Source: Bacillus sp. FJAT-18017
GTDB lineage: Bacteria; Bacillota; Bacilli; Bacillales; Cytobacillaceae
Length of the DNA stretch: 64,000 nucleotides
NCBI RefSeq assembly: GCF_001278805.1
Contig: NZ_CP012602.1
Coordinates: forward strand, 2,882,001 to 2,946,000
Direction: 5' to 3'
Shown: piece after piece, positions 36,571 through 45,283 of the stretch
How the letters are laid out: every line of letters begins with the position of its first letter
Numbering within the stretch: the stretch's first letter is position 1
Notes under the pieces: model-generated
Seen by the model: the letters and a program-made list of their open reading frames with translations, nothing else
Told to the model about the DNA's origin: nothing
Databases searched by the model: none
Translations under genes and position numbers: made by a program

Positions 36571-36658
36571 CTCTTCTTTGAACAATGTAAATTTCCTTTT
36601 CCATGGATTATTCTAAGGATAAGAAAACACAAACCCATTTTTCAAGGAGGATTTCCGA

Positions 36659-37789
36659 ATGATTATTGGTGTACCGAAAGAAATTAAAAACAACGAAAAC
36701 CGTGTAGCCCTCACTCCAGCAGGGGTTCTTACACTTGTCCAAGCAGGCCACAAGGTTCTGATTGAAAAAGAGGCCGGCGTTGGAAGCGGCTTTACGAATG
36801 AAGATTATATCCAGGCCGGTGCAGAAATAATCGAAACAGCTGAAAAGGTCTGGCAGGCTGAAATGGTTATGAAAGTTAAGGAACCACTTGAAAGTGAATA
36901 CAACTACTTCCGTAAGGGATTAATCCTATTTACCTACCTTCACCTTGCTGCTGAGCCATTCCTTGCCAAGGCACTTAAAATGGCCGGCGTAACGGCAATC
37001 GCGTATGAAACGGTTTCCGTAAATCGCACGCTCCCACTTCTTACGCCAATGAGTGAGGTAGCTGGACGGATGTCTGCGCAAATCGGCGCTCAATATCTAC
37101 AAAAAGTCAATGGCGGACAAGGCATCCTTCTTTCGGGAGTACCTGGGGTAAGCCGAGGCAAAGTGACAATCGTCGGCGGTGGGATCGTCGGCACAAATGC
37201 AGCCAAAATGGCAATCGGACTCGGCGCAGAGGTTACCATAATCGACTTGAGCGCTGACCGTCTCCGCTATTTGGATGATATTTTCGGAAACAACATCAAG
37301 ACATTGATGTCCAATCCATACAACATCGCCCAGGCTGTAAAGGAAGCAGATCTTGTCATCGGTGCTGTCCTGATTCCAGGTGCAAAGGCACCAAAGCTCG
37401 TAACAGAAGAAATGGTCAAATCCATGAAGCCAGGTTCGGTCATTGTTGACGTGGCCATTGACCAAGGTGGAAGCGTTGAAACGATTGATCATGTAACAAC
37501 TCATGACAATCCTACTTACATCAAGCACGGAGTTGTTCATTACTCTGTTGCTAATATGCCTGGTGCCGTACCAAGAACGTCTACCATGGCTTTGACAAAT
37601 GTAACGGTTCCTTATGCGCTTCAAATTGCCAACAAAGGCATTGAAAAAGCCATCTCTGAAAATCCGGCACTGAAGCTTGGAGTCAACGTGGCTAACGGTG
37701 AAGTTACGTACGAAGCAGTAGCACGCGACCTGAAATATAACTATGTATCCGTAGACGATGCTTTTGGCAAAATTGCAGTTGCAAGATAA
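36659..37789 (+). CDS. ald: Alanine dehydrogenase
   Basis: A 376-residue NAD-dependent enzyme converting L-alanine to pyruvate and ammonia. The N-terminal [20 protein letters not shown] is the family signature 1, Lys74 (MKVKEP) and His95 (TYLHLAAEP) are the catalytic residues, and [20 protein letters not shown] is the NAD fold. The length is normal. ATG follows a strong AAGGAGG. It lies downstream of the AdeR-like activator and upstream of alanine racemase, from which a hairpin at 37803-37830 separates it. Confidence 0.96.
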   Translation: MIIGVPKEIKNNENRVALTPAGVLTLVQAGHKVLIEKEAGVGSGFTNEDYIQAGAEIIETAEKVWQAEMVMKVKEPLESEYNYFRKGLILFTYLHLAAEPFLAKALKMAGVTAIAYETVSVNRTLPLLTPMSEVAGRMSAQIGAQYLQKVNGGQGILLSGVPGVSRGKVTIVGGGIVGTNAAKMAIGLGAEVTIIDLSADRLRYLDDIFGNNIKTLMSNPYNIAQAVKEADLVIGAVLIPGAKAPKLVTEEMVKSMKPGSVIVDVAIDQGGSVETIDHVTTHDNPTYIKHGVVHYSVANMPGAVPRTSTMALTNVTVPYALQIANKGIEKAISENPALKLGVNVANGEVTYEAVARDLKYNYVSVDDAFGKIAVAR

Positions 37790-37802
37790 TAATGGCTAAT
37801 AC

Positions 37803-37834
37803 ATCCCTCAAGGTATTTTTCTTGAGGGATTTCC
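37803..37834 (+). terminator. Terminator/attenuator between ald and alr
   Basis: ATCCCTCAAG and CTTGAGGGAT form a 10-bp stem followed by TTTCCC. The short T run may allow read-through into alr. Confidence 0.65.
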
Positions 37835-37861
37835 CATCTAAGTTGAACCGGGGGGATCAAC

Positions 37862-39049
37862 GTGATTCAGCAGAGCTATCGGGATACATGGGCAGAAATT
37901 TCATTAGAGGCTATAACATACAATACAGAACAATTCAAAAAGCACATTGGAGAAAACGTGAAGTTAATGGCGGTCGTGAAAGCTGATGGGTACGGCCACG
38001 GTTCTTTCCGAGTCGCAAAGGCGGCATTGCTGGCCGGTGCGGAGTATCTGGCAGTCGCCCTTCTTGATGAGGCGCTTGAACTTAGACAAGCTGGTATAAA
38101 TGAGCCCATCCTCGTATTAGGGTATACCCCAGCCCGCTCTGTGAAAAAAGCTATTTTGGGAAATATAGAGCTGACGGTTTTTTCAAAGGAAACCCTACAA
38201 GAAATTATCAATCAATCGAGGGAAATGAAAAGAAGAGTTGCGGTTCACCTAAAAATCGACACTGGAATGACCAGAATTGGTGTTCAAACGAAAGAGGAAG
38301 CCTTAACTTTGGTAAAAATGTCCGAGTCTGCAGACAATGTTCTCTTAAAGGGAATCTTCACCCATTTCGCAAATGCGGACAGCGAAGACCCATCCTATAC
38401 GGCTAAACAGTTTTCACAATTCCAGACGGTGGTTTCATTTTTGGAAAAGAACAAAATCCACATTCCTTTCAAGCATTGCTGCAACACTGCGGCAACAATG
38501 TCTTTCCCTGCCATGCATCTTGATATGGTCCGCGTCGGCATTGGATTGTATGGCTTGTATCCTGATGCATCATTGAAAAAACATACTCTAACACTAAAAC
38601 AGGCTATGACGCTGAAAACGAAAATCGCCTCTCTTAAAATTGTCCCTGCCAACCAGCCGATCAGCTATGGGTGTACATATTTACCACCGAAGGAGAGCGT
38701 GATTGCCACCCTGCCGATTGGGTATGCTGACGGCCTTTCAAGACTGCTCTCAAACCGGGGCCAGTTCCTTGTTAAGGGACAGAAGGCTCCAATTGTAGGC
38801 CGCGTCTGCATGGACCAAACCATGATTGACGTATCTGATATTCCCTCAAGTCAATTTGACGATGAGGCAGTCATTTTTGGCCAAAACGGCAATGCCTTTC
38901 AAGAAATCGACGAGATCGCCCGCATAATGGAAACAATAAATTATGAGGTTGTTTGCCTGGTTGGCAAGCGGGTGCCGAGAGTTTACTTAGATTCTAATAG
39001 AAACTCGTCCACGGGCTCGCTTGGTTCCTCTCTGCTCGAATATGTATAG
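37862..39049 (+). CDS. alr: Alanine racemase
   Basis: A 395-residue PLP-dependent racemase that interconverts L- and D-alanine. Lys40 in MAVVKADGYGHG binds PLP, the second catalytic Tyr is in ISYGCTYLPP, and the PLP-phosphate region IGLYGLYP is present. GTG at 37862 follows GGGGGATC. Placement after ald suggests a role in using D-alanine as carbon and nitrogen source, or in spores, in addition to wall synthesis; whether another alr exists cannot be seen from this window. The C-terminal tail is slightly longer than usual. Confidence 0.95.
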   Translation: MIQQSYRDTWAEISLEAITYNTEQFKKHIGENVKLMAVVKADGYGHGSFRVAKAALLAGAEYLAVALLDEALELRQAGINEPILVLGYTPARSVKKAILGNIELTVFSKETLQEIINQSREMKRRVAVHLKIDTGMTRIGVQTKEEALTLVKMSESADNVLLKGIFTHFANADSEDPSYTAKQFSQFQTVVSFLEKNKIHIPFKHCCNTAATMSFPAMHLDMVRVGIGLYGLYPDASLKKHTLTLKQAMTLKTKIASLKIVPANQPISYGCTYLPPKESVIATLPIGYADGLSRLLSNRGQFLVKGQKAPIVGRVCMDQTMIDVSDIPSSQFDDEAVIFGQNGNAFQEIDEIARIMETINYEVVCLVGKRVPRVYLDSNRNSSTGSLGSSLLEYV

Positions 39050-39053
39050 GAGT

Positions 39054-39081
39054 CCCCGCTGCTGCTCTGGCGGGGTTTTTA
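39054..39081 (+). terminator. Intrinsic terminator after alr
   Basis: CCCCGC and GCGGGG form the stem, followed by TTTTT. Confidence 0.9.
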
Positions 39082-39164
39082 ATTTTGAAATTTAATAATC
39101 ATCCTTACTGACCGACTTAGCGCCCACGGGAGCATATGAAATCGTATTGGATAAAACATGGCTA

Positions 39165-39445
39165 GGGTAAAAATAGTTACCCTTCCTAGTCCGATTTTGA
39201 TAGTTATGACTATATACCATATGGTCCGGGTCTGACCCTCACTACCTTATCAAGAGGAATTTAGTCAGTTATTACTATGGTATTAAATAGTTATTACTAT
39301 ATTAATCATTCTCTTTTCCCTAGCCGTTTTATTAGTCAATACTATTATGTAGATCACCCGGGCCAGGCCCCTACTATATTCCAGTTACAAAAATAGTTAG
39401 TACTTCCTATGGCTTTTATAGTTATTGCTATAAAAATAACTATTG
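39165..39445. repeat. Cluster of ATAGTTATNACTAT-like dyads
   Basis: The dyad word ATAGTTATGACTAT or variants recur at about 39209, 39266, 39287, 39332, 39393 and 39418, the last forming TATAGTTATTGCTATA next to AATAACTATT. Two GC-rich islands (GGTCCGGGTCTGACCC at 39223 and CCCGGGCCAGGCCCC at 39357) break the AT-rich DNA. No gene was found in 39082-39539. Confidence 0.55.
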
Positions 39446-39539
39446 AATATAATCTACAAATAATTCCGAAATCAAATTCTTCATCCAAAAATGTCCAAAC
39501 GCCATATACACAGCTTTTTTACTTTTCAAGATTTCAACT

Positions 39540-39953
39540 TTAGGAAGAAATGAATGTTTCCCTTAACAAAGACGAAATCTCAACAAATTCCTCTGGTGAT
39601 ACAACCATTTCTGGCTCCACCCAAGAAAAACCATCATCCAAAAAGCGTGGGATTATGTGCATATGATAATGGTCAACATCTTTAAATGCGCCATTATTCT
39701 GCATGATTGTAATGCCGTCTGTTTTTAATAAGGCTTGAAGACCTGCAGCAATATGTTTTGACACACTCATGATTCGAGTTAAACTCTCATCATCAACCTC
39801 GACAAATTCACTATAATGTTTTTTTGGTACAACCAATACATGTCCCCTATTTATCGGATATTTATCTAAAAAGCAACAAACATAATCATTCTCGAAAATT
39901 ATATAAGCATCCTCTTCCTTTGCTATTATTTTGCAAAAAATACAATTTTTCAT
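39540..39953 (-). CDS. HIT family protein (histidine triad hydrolase)
   Basis: A 137-residue histidine-triad protein. The N-terminal CIFCKIIAKEEDAYIIFEND is typical, and the triad is HYHMHIIPRF. HIT proteins hydrolyse nucleoside phosphoramidates or dinucleoside polyphosphates. The two Cys at CxxC near the N-terminus may bind zinc, as in other HIT proteins. ATG follows GGGAGGT. It is a single gene facing away from the acyl-CoA synthetase. Confidence 0.92.
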   Translation of the reverse strand: MKNCIFCKIIAKEEDAYIIFENDYVCCFLDKYPINRGHVLVVPKKHYSEFVEVDDESLTRIMSVSKHIAAGLQALLKTDGITIMQNNGAFKDVDHYHMHIIPRFLDDGFSWVEPEMVVSPEEFVEISSLLRETFISS

Positions 39954-40146
39954 TTAAGTACCTCCCTTCATAAAACACAGTAATCAGCTCCGCATCTATA
40001 TCCAATAATGGAATTCAAAATATTGATAGTTTTCTATTCTATAAAATGATCGAAATCCCTTTCTTCCACCATCTTACTGCTCATTTATATAAGAATATGT
40101 TAAAATTGGTCTGTCAGAAAATTCAAATTAAAAAGGAGGCAATGGG

Positions 40147-41739
40147 ATGAATGTACCTTTAGTTTTAAATGAATTTTTAGATCGAGCGGCGAATTTATAT
40201 GGTGACAAACAAGCTGTGTTTTGTGATGACCGGGTGTTTACATACAAGGAACTGCTGGGCCGGGTCAATCAGCTGTCGCATGGATTAAGGTCGCTAGGTG
40301 TCAAAAAGGAAGACAGGGTTGCCTATCTAGCACCGAACACCGTTGAGATGCTTGAAGGCTTTTACGGTGTGTTCCAGCTTGGCGCAGTGATGGTTCCACT
40401 CAATATCCGCTTGAAGCCCGAAGATTATTTATTCATTTTAAATCATAGTGAATCAAAGGTTCTGCTTGTTGATGAGGATTTGTACCACCTCATTCAACCG
40501 ATCAAGCAGCGATTGGCCACAGTCGAACACATTATCGTTCACTATAAATCCGCTGAAACAAATGAAACCGATTACAACAGCTGGCTCGGAAGTTTTCCAA
40601 ACACAACCTTTGACCGTGAAGAACTTGATGAAAATGATGTCTGCAGCTTGTTGTATACGAGCGGTACGACCGGAAACCCAAAGGGCGTTATGCTAACCCA
40701 CCGCAACAACTATTTCCATGCTTTAAGCACGATGCATCATTTGCGTGTCCGTGACGAGGATGTTTACTTGCATGTCCTGCCAATGTTCCATGTTAACGGC
40801 TGGGGATCGCCATTTTATTACACAGCCAACGGCTCAACCCATATTTGCTTGAAAAAAGCAACACCAGAATCGATTTTCAAAGCTATACAGGATCACAAAG
40901 TCACGGTTTTACATATGGCACCAACCGTCCTGAATTCCTTGCTGCAATACAACGAGAAACATCAGTTGAAAATTGAGCAGCCGGTCCGGGTCGTGATTGC
41001 TGGCTCCGCCCCTCCTCCGGCATTCGTAACCCGGGTTGAAAAAGAGCTTGGCTGGGAATTCATCCAGGTATATGGAATGACGGAATCAACACCGTTAAGT
41101 TTGGTTTCGACAATCCGTTCCCAGCATAGCCACCTAACTTCCGATGAAAAAACGCGCATTAAGGCCATGGCTGGTTATCCGATGATGGGCTGCGATGTCC
41201 GGGTCGTGAATGAACATGGTGATGAAGTAGCCCGCAATGGCAAGGAGATTGGCGAGGTTGTAACAAGAAGCCATGGCGTAATGCTAGGCTATTGGAAAAA
41301 TAACGAAGCAACAATGGAAACGATTCGCAATGGCTGGCTCCATACCGGCGATATGGGGACTATCGATGAATACGGCTATATTGAAATAGTCGATAGGAAA
41401 AAGGATATTATCATAAGCGGTGGTGAGAACATTTCCTCGATTGAGGTTGAAGGGGTGTTGTATGAGCACCCGGCTGTCCTGGAAGCGGCTGTCGTTGCCG
41501 TCCCTCACGAAAAATGGGGTGAGACACCACATGCGTTTGTTGTTGTACGCGAAGGACAACTGGTCACCGACGCAGAACTTATCGCTTTTTCCCGGGAAAA
41601 ATTAGCCCATTTCAAAGCAGTAACCGGGATTACCTTCGTCGAGGAACTTCCGAAAACAGCCTCCGGTAAAATCCAAAAGGTGCATCTCCGGAACGAGTAT
41701 TGGGAGAAGCATGGCAAAAAAGGCCGTTTTGTGAATTAG
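40147..41739 (+). CDS. Acyl-CoA synthetase (long-chain fatty acid-CoA ligase family)
   Basis: A 530-residue AMP-forming ligase. The P-loop is LLYTSGTTGNPKGVMLTHRN, the adenine motif is YGMTEST, the hinge motif is HTGDMGTIDEYGYIEIVDRK and the catalytic C-terminal Lys is in PKTASGKIQK. It activates a carboxylic acid to its CoA thioester via an acyl-adenylate; chain length cannot be read. Start ATG follows AAAAAGGAGG. It is a single gene with its own terminator. Confidence 0.9.
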   Translation: MNVPLVLNEFLDRAANLYGDKQAVFCDDRVFTYKELLGRVNQLSHGLRSLGVKKEDRVAYLAPNTVEMLEGFYGVFQLGAVMVPLNIRLKPEDYLFILNHSESKVLLVDEDLYHLIQPIKQRLATVEHIIVHYKSAETNETDYNSWLGSFPNTTFDREELDENDVCSLLYTSGTTGNPKGVMLTHRNNYFHALSTMHHLRVRDEDVYLHVLPMFHVNGWGSPFYYTANGSTHICLKKATPESIFKAIQDHKVTVLHMAPTVLNSLLQYNEKHQLKIEQPVRVVIAGSAPPPAFVTRVEKELGWEFIQVYGMTESTPLSLVSTIRSQHSHLTSDEKTRIKAMAGYPMMGCDVRVVNEHGDEVARNGKEIGEVVTRSHGVMLGYWKNNEATMETIRNGWLHTGDMGTIDEYGYIEIVDRKKDIIISGGENISSIEVEGVLYEHPAVLEAAVVAVPHEKWGETPHAFVVVREGQLVTDAELIAFSREKLAHFKAVTGITFVEELPKTASGKIQKVHLRNEYWEKHGKKGRFVN

Positions 41740-41759
41740 AGGAGATTCACTGAAGTGAT

Positions 41760-41791
41760 CCCCAGCGCTTTTCGGCTGGGGTATTTCTTTT
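41760..41791 (+). terminator. Intrinsic terminator after the acyl-CoA synthetase gene
   Basis: CCCCAGC and GCTGGGG form the stem, followed by TATTTCTTTT. Confidence 0.85.
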
Positions 41792-42278
41792 AATAAGAAG
41801 AATCTGTACGATTCCCCTTCAGTTTTTCATACAAATATTGCACCCCATACAAAAGATATGCTTTATAATGCAGGTAAACGAAAAACTGGAGATGGGTTAA
41901 TTTATTCAGGCTGATGATTTTCAGTTTCTTGAGGATTTTGATAAAAACGAAAGCAAAAAGCCCGTCGGCAACCACATTCATCAATACAAATTTTTTAAAA
42001 TTCCCATACGAAAATTTTAGGATCCACATTGAAAGCGGCATATACGGCCCGACGGTAAATGGCAATTCGTCCTTAAAAAACGATTTTCGTCCATCATAGA
42101 ACTTCCACCAATTTTTCCGGTGCCCATAAAGATGGTTAAGTAGTTCGAATAGAATAATGAATACGCCGCTAAACCAGTAGCGGTTAAAACTACGCTTACC
42201 GATAAACAGCAATGTCAGCCAGGGAAAAAGTATAATCGATACGTTAAATGCAAGGTGGCGCTTGGTTATTTTCCGCAT
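41790..42278 (-). CDS. Multi-pass membrane protein of unknown function
   Basis: A 162-residue protein with about four hydrophobic segments: FNVSIILFPWLTLLF, YWFSGVFIILFELL, FVLMNVVADGLFAFVFIKIL and FFVYLHYKAYLLYGVQYLY. Basic residues lie between them. I do not recognise the family with certainty; the pattern resembles small Firmicute integral membrane proteins annotated as CBO0543-like. ATG at 42278 is preferred, as GAGGTGA sits six bases upstream, over an overlapping GTG at 42287. It is convergent with the acyl-CoA synthetase gene and divergent from the cobalamin-binding-like gene. Confidence 0.65.
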   Translation of the reverse strand: MRKITKRHLAFNVSIILFPWLTLLFIGKRSFNRYWFSGVFIILFELLNHLYGHRKNWWKFYDGRKSFFKDELPFTVGPYMPLSMWILKFSYGNFKKFVLMNVVADGLFAFVFIKILKKLKIISLNKLTHLQFFVYLHYKAYLLYGVQYLYEKLKGNRTDSSY

Positions 42279-42360
42279 AATCTTCACCTCAAGCAGTTTG
42301 GTCTGTTTTTAATGTATCCAAAAAAAGAATTAAAACACACGATCTTGGAGGGATGATTCT

Positions 42361-43176
42361 TTGAAACTAATCTCGCTTTGTCCTAGCAATACCGAACTTG
42401 TTGCCTATTTAGGGTTGTCGTCATCCTTGATTGGAGTCGACGATTTTTCCGACTGGCCAGCCGAAGTAAGCACACTCCCAAGGCTAGGGCCTGATTTAAA
42501 CATTGATATTGAGATGGCTGCAGCTTTAAAGCCCGATTTGGTGCTGGCCTCCTTATCTGTCCCTGGAATGGAACGGAACATTAAAGAATTGGAAAAGCAT
42601 AACCTACCGTATGTAATCGTTCCTAACCCAAAGACACTTAAGGAAGTTGGCGATTGTCTTTTGTTTGTTGGAAAGGTTACCGGTACACTCGAAAAAGCAA
42701 CTCGGGTGCATGAAAAGTTCAACCGTATCTTGGAACACTATGATTTGCTAAGTAAGAGAGTCCCTGTCCCGAAAACGGTTTACTGGGAATGGTGGGCAAA
42801 GCCGGTCTTTACTCCTGGCGGCTCGAATTGGCTGACTGAAATGAGCAGGCTCGCTGGCGGAAGGAATGTATTTGAGGACCACCCTGAAGCTAGTGTCCAA
42901 ACTGATTGGGACGATGTCAAACAGCGAAACCCTGACGTCATTGGCGTTGTTTGGGTAGGTGTACATAAAAAGAAAGTGAATCCAAAGGTCATTAAGAAGC
43001 GCCCCGGCTGGGACGAGATGAAGGCCATGCAAAACAATCAGCTTTATATCCTTGATGAGCCATTATTTTGCCGCCCCTCTCCCCTTTTATTGAACGGTCT
43101 CGCTCAAATCGCTCATATCCTTCACCCCGAGATTTTTCCAAAATACAAGGAAGGCACTGACTTGCTGCTAAGTTGA
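42361..43176 (+). CDS. Cobalamin-binding-like protein (BtuF/helical-backbone fold) without signal peptide
   Basis: A 271-residue protein with the periplasmic-binding fold of BtuF/FepB-type proteins: opening ISLCPSNTELVAYLGLSSSL, the core IEMAAALKPDLVLASLSVPG, and VYWEWWAKPVFTPGGSNWLT. It lacks an N-terminal signal peptide or lipobox and starts directly at the first strand (TTG 42361 after GGAGGG). It is therefore probably cytoplasmic, and no ABC transporter genes lie beside it. Many Bacillus genomes have such orphan proteins annotated as cobalamin-binding; the true ligand is unknown. It is followed 23 bases later by a sulfurtransferase gene. Confidence 0.8.
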   Translation: MKLISLCPSNTELVAYLGLSSSLIGVDDFSDWPAEVSTLPRLGPDLNIDIEMAAALKPDLVLASLSVPGMERNIKELEKHNLPYVIVPNPKTLKEVGDCLLFVGKVTGTLEKATRVHEKFNRILEHYDLLSKRVPVPKTVYWEWWAKPVFTPGGSNWLTEMSRLAGGRNVFEDHPEASVQTDWDDVKQRNPDVIGVVWVGVHKKKVNPKVIKKRPGWDEMKAMQNNQLYILDEPLFCRPSPLLLNGLAQIAHILHPEIFPKYKEGTDLLLS

Positions 43177-43199
43177 TGGACTTATAGGAGGAGAATTAA

Positions 43200-44027
43200 A
43201 TGAACTATATTATTGAAAAAGAATGGCTGCTAGAAAAAATGAAAGACGAAAATGTACGAATTGTCGATTGCCGGTTTGCGCTAGGTAATCCTATTAAAGG
43301 CCAGCAGGAATACGAACAGGGCCACATACCGGGAGCGGTTTATTTTGATCTGGAAAAGGATCTGTCCGGAGAGGTACAAACACATGGCGGGAGGCACCCG
43401 CTTCCTGACCTGGATGTCTTTATCGGAAAACTTGAAGAGGCTGGCATCGATGAAAATAAAGTGATTGTCGCGTATGACAATGGAGAAGGTGCGTTTGCAT
43501 CAAGGTTTTGGTGGATGCTCACCTATCTCGGCCACGAGAAAGTCTATGTACTAAACGGCGGCTACAAAGAGTGGCTTGCTGCTAATTACCCTACAACAAC
43601 AGAAGTCCAAGTATTTGAAAAAGGCAATTTTACAAAAAACATTCAACGTGAACTGCTAGCTGATGTTGAGGAAGTACGTAAAATTGCTTCAGGAAGAAAT
43701 CCCGGTACAGTCCTAATTGATTCACGAGAGGAAAAACGCTACTTGGGGATTGAAGAGCCGATCGATAAAAAGAAAGGCCATATCCCTGGGGCAGTTAACA
43801 AGCAGTGGATGGATGGTCTTGAGAAGGGCCGTTTCAAGCCGGCAGCCCAGCAATCTGCTAGATTTTCTGACCTAAATAGACAAAACGAAATCGTGGTTTA
43901 CTGTGGATCCGGGGTAACCGCCGCCCCTAATTTCCTGACATTGAAAGAAGCAGGTTTTGATAATGTTAAGCTATACCTCGGCAGCTTCAGTGACTGGATT
44001 TCTTATAAGGACAATGAAATAGAATGA
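43200..44027 (+). CDS. 3-mercaptopyruvate/thiosulfate sulfurtransferase (tandem rhodanese)
   Basis: A 275-residue protein of two rhodanese domains. The N-terminal domain (VRIVDCRFALGNPIKGQQEY, HIPGAVYFDLEKDLSG) is inactive, and the C-terminal one has the active Cys235 in VVYCGSGVTA. The CGSGVTA loop is the mercaptopyruvate sulfurtransferase type, not the CRKGVT of thiosulfate enzymes. It would transfer sulfane sulfur to acceptors such as thioredoxin or cyanide. ATG follows AGGAGGAG. It is likely co-transcribed with the cobalamin-binding-like gene. Confidence 0.92.
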   Translation: MNYIIEKEWLLEKMKDENVRIVDCRFALGNPIKGQQEYEQGHIPGAVYFDLEKDLSGEVQTHGGRHPLPDLDVFIGKLEEAGIDENKVIVAYDNGEGAFASRFWWMLTYLGHEKVYVLNGGYKEWLAANYPTTTEVQVFEKGNFTKNIQRELLADVEEVRKIASGRNPGTVLIDSREEKRYLGIEEPIDKKKGHIPGAVNKQWMDGLEKGRFKPAAQQSARFSDLNRQNEIVVYCGSGVTAAPNFLTLKEAGFDNVKLYLGSFSDWISYKDNEIE

Positions 44028-44122
44028 GTGTTAAAAAATCTCTTTAAAATCCCTAGTATTTTTTATTCATTCCTGCAATAATTAAGGAAACACTTGGAAA
44101 ATTTTTGCTGGAGGGATATGAA

Positions 44123-44371
44123 ATGGAGTGGAAGTTGCGGATTCCTTTATTTTTATTAACCATGGGTACTCTGTCAGGCCTTGCCCAGAAGTACCCGGAA
44201 TTCTTTCTAGTTAACTCAACTTACCTCATAAGAAGTGCTTTTTTTCTTGGACTAGTTGCTGCTCTTTATCTTCTATTAGAGAAGACAAAAATTAATGACC
44301 TCAATGTTCATTACTCAATTGGCATTGGCTTAATTTCAGTTGGGATTTTAGTTGATTATATTTTGATTTAA
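44123..44371 (+). CDS. Small membrane protein of unknown function
   Basis: An 82-residue protein with three hydrophobic segments: LRIPLFLLTMGTLSGLA, YLIRSAFFLGLVAALYLLL and YSIGIGLISVGILVDYILI. ATG at 44123 follows GGAGGG at the right distance. I do not recognise the family. A terminator follows at 44379. Confidence 0.7.
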   Translation: MEWKLRIPLFLLTMGTLSGLAQKYPEFFLVNSTYLIRSAFFLGLVAALYLLLEKTKINDLNVHYSIGIGLISVGILVDYILI

Positions 44372-44378
44372 ATTTTCC

Positions 44379-44408
44379 TTTCATTTAGATGAAAGGTTCT
44401 TTTTTTGG
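44379..44408 (+). terminator. Intrinsic terminator
   Basis: CCTTTCAT-TTAG-ATGAAAGG is followed by TTCTTTTTTT. Confidence 0.85.
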
Positions 44409-44431
44409 ACTTGTTTAACGAGTAACACAAT

Positions 44432-44812
44432 GTTGTTTATTTCCGCTCCACAAAGGAAAGCTTCAGAGAATAATCATCGCAGGGACAGGCGCCTTTTGCC
44501 TGTCACGAGGCGCTTCGCTTTCCACGGGCGGGCCTGGGAGCCAGTCTTGCTTCAGTGCCTAGCCCCTCGAGGTCGCTTCGGTCCCTCAGGTGAAGTCAAA
44601 GAGCGACTTCTCCTTTAGGCCCAGCGCTTGTCGGGGCTGACCAAGGCACTTACGCATTTTATTCTCCTCGGCGCAAGCGCCTGTGGGTTCTCCCACTGAC
44701 CTTTTCTCCCGTAGGACGTTGAATAACCTTCCGCGAATAGACATCGCAGGAGAAAATGCGGTCTTTGCATTTTCGAACGAGTCTTCGCGCCTTCCTCTCC
44801 AATCAACAGTTC
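44432..44812. mobile_element. Composite repeat: type B element interrupted by three modules
   Basis: Aligned by eye with the intact element at 32855-32981, this region has the same B sequence in four pieces: left end 44432-44449, 44508-44545, 44664-44716 and right end 44779-44812. The interruptions are a hairpin module (about 44451-44507), a core module starting AGTGCCTAGCCCCTCGAGG and ending CTTACGCATTTT (about 44546-44662), and a second hairpin module (about 44717-44778). No coding sequence was found. It lies between two small membrane protein genes. Confidence 0.75.
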
Positions 44813-44895
44813 TAATATCAACAATATCCATAAACACTGCTTGAATAAATAAAGCAATAATCCAATCTTGGATTATTGCTTCTGATTAATCATTC

Positions 44896-45093
44896 CTATT
44901 GAATCAATTGCTCTTTTTTTAACTGTCGGATACTTATTATTAGACCGGTGAGTCCAGCAGAAAACGACGGGATAATACTATAAATTAAATACTTCCACTC
45001 TCCAGTAAGCAAAGAAGCTATTAGAAAAATAACTGGTAATCCGACTAATACAAATATTGATACGAATAGTCCAAGCTTAGGATTACTTTTCAT
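44896..45093 (-). CDS. Small two-helix membrane protein
   Basis: A 65-residue protein with two hydrophobic helices (LGLFVSIFVLVGLPVIFLIASL and YSIIPSFSAGLTGLIISI) and a charged C-terminus. ATG follows AGGGGTGAT, and a TGGTATAAT promoter element lies about 30 bases upstream on the minus strand. The family is not recognised. Confidence 0.7.
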   Translation of the reverse strand: MKSNPKLGLFVSIFVLVGLPVIFLIASLLTGEWKYLIYSIIPSFSAGLTGLIISIRQLKKEQLIQ

Positions 45094-45283
45094 TTATCAT
45101 CACCCCTGCATCGCAATCTTATCCATATTATACCATGTTTTTCATTTGCTACGAGGTTTTTTCACCGTAGGAACTTCATTAACTTCATACTTAAAACACC
45201 TGAAAGTTACCTTAAACTGACCCTTAGCCAATCAAAAAGTCACTTAGAGACCCCCCTATTCATTCTCATCAGCATTATAATAT

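Noticed and set aside
37097..37624. 175-codon frame opposite ald
   Set aside because: It is a shadow of the well-conserved alanine dehydrogenase gene.
44586..44857. Overlapping minus-strand frames in the composite repeat
   Set aside because: They coincide exactly with nested repeat modules and have no start signals.
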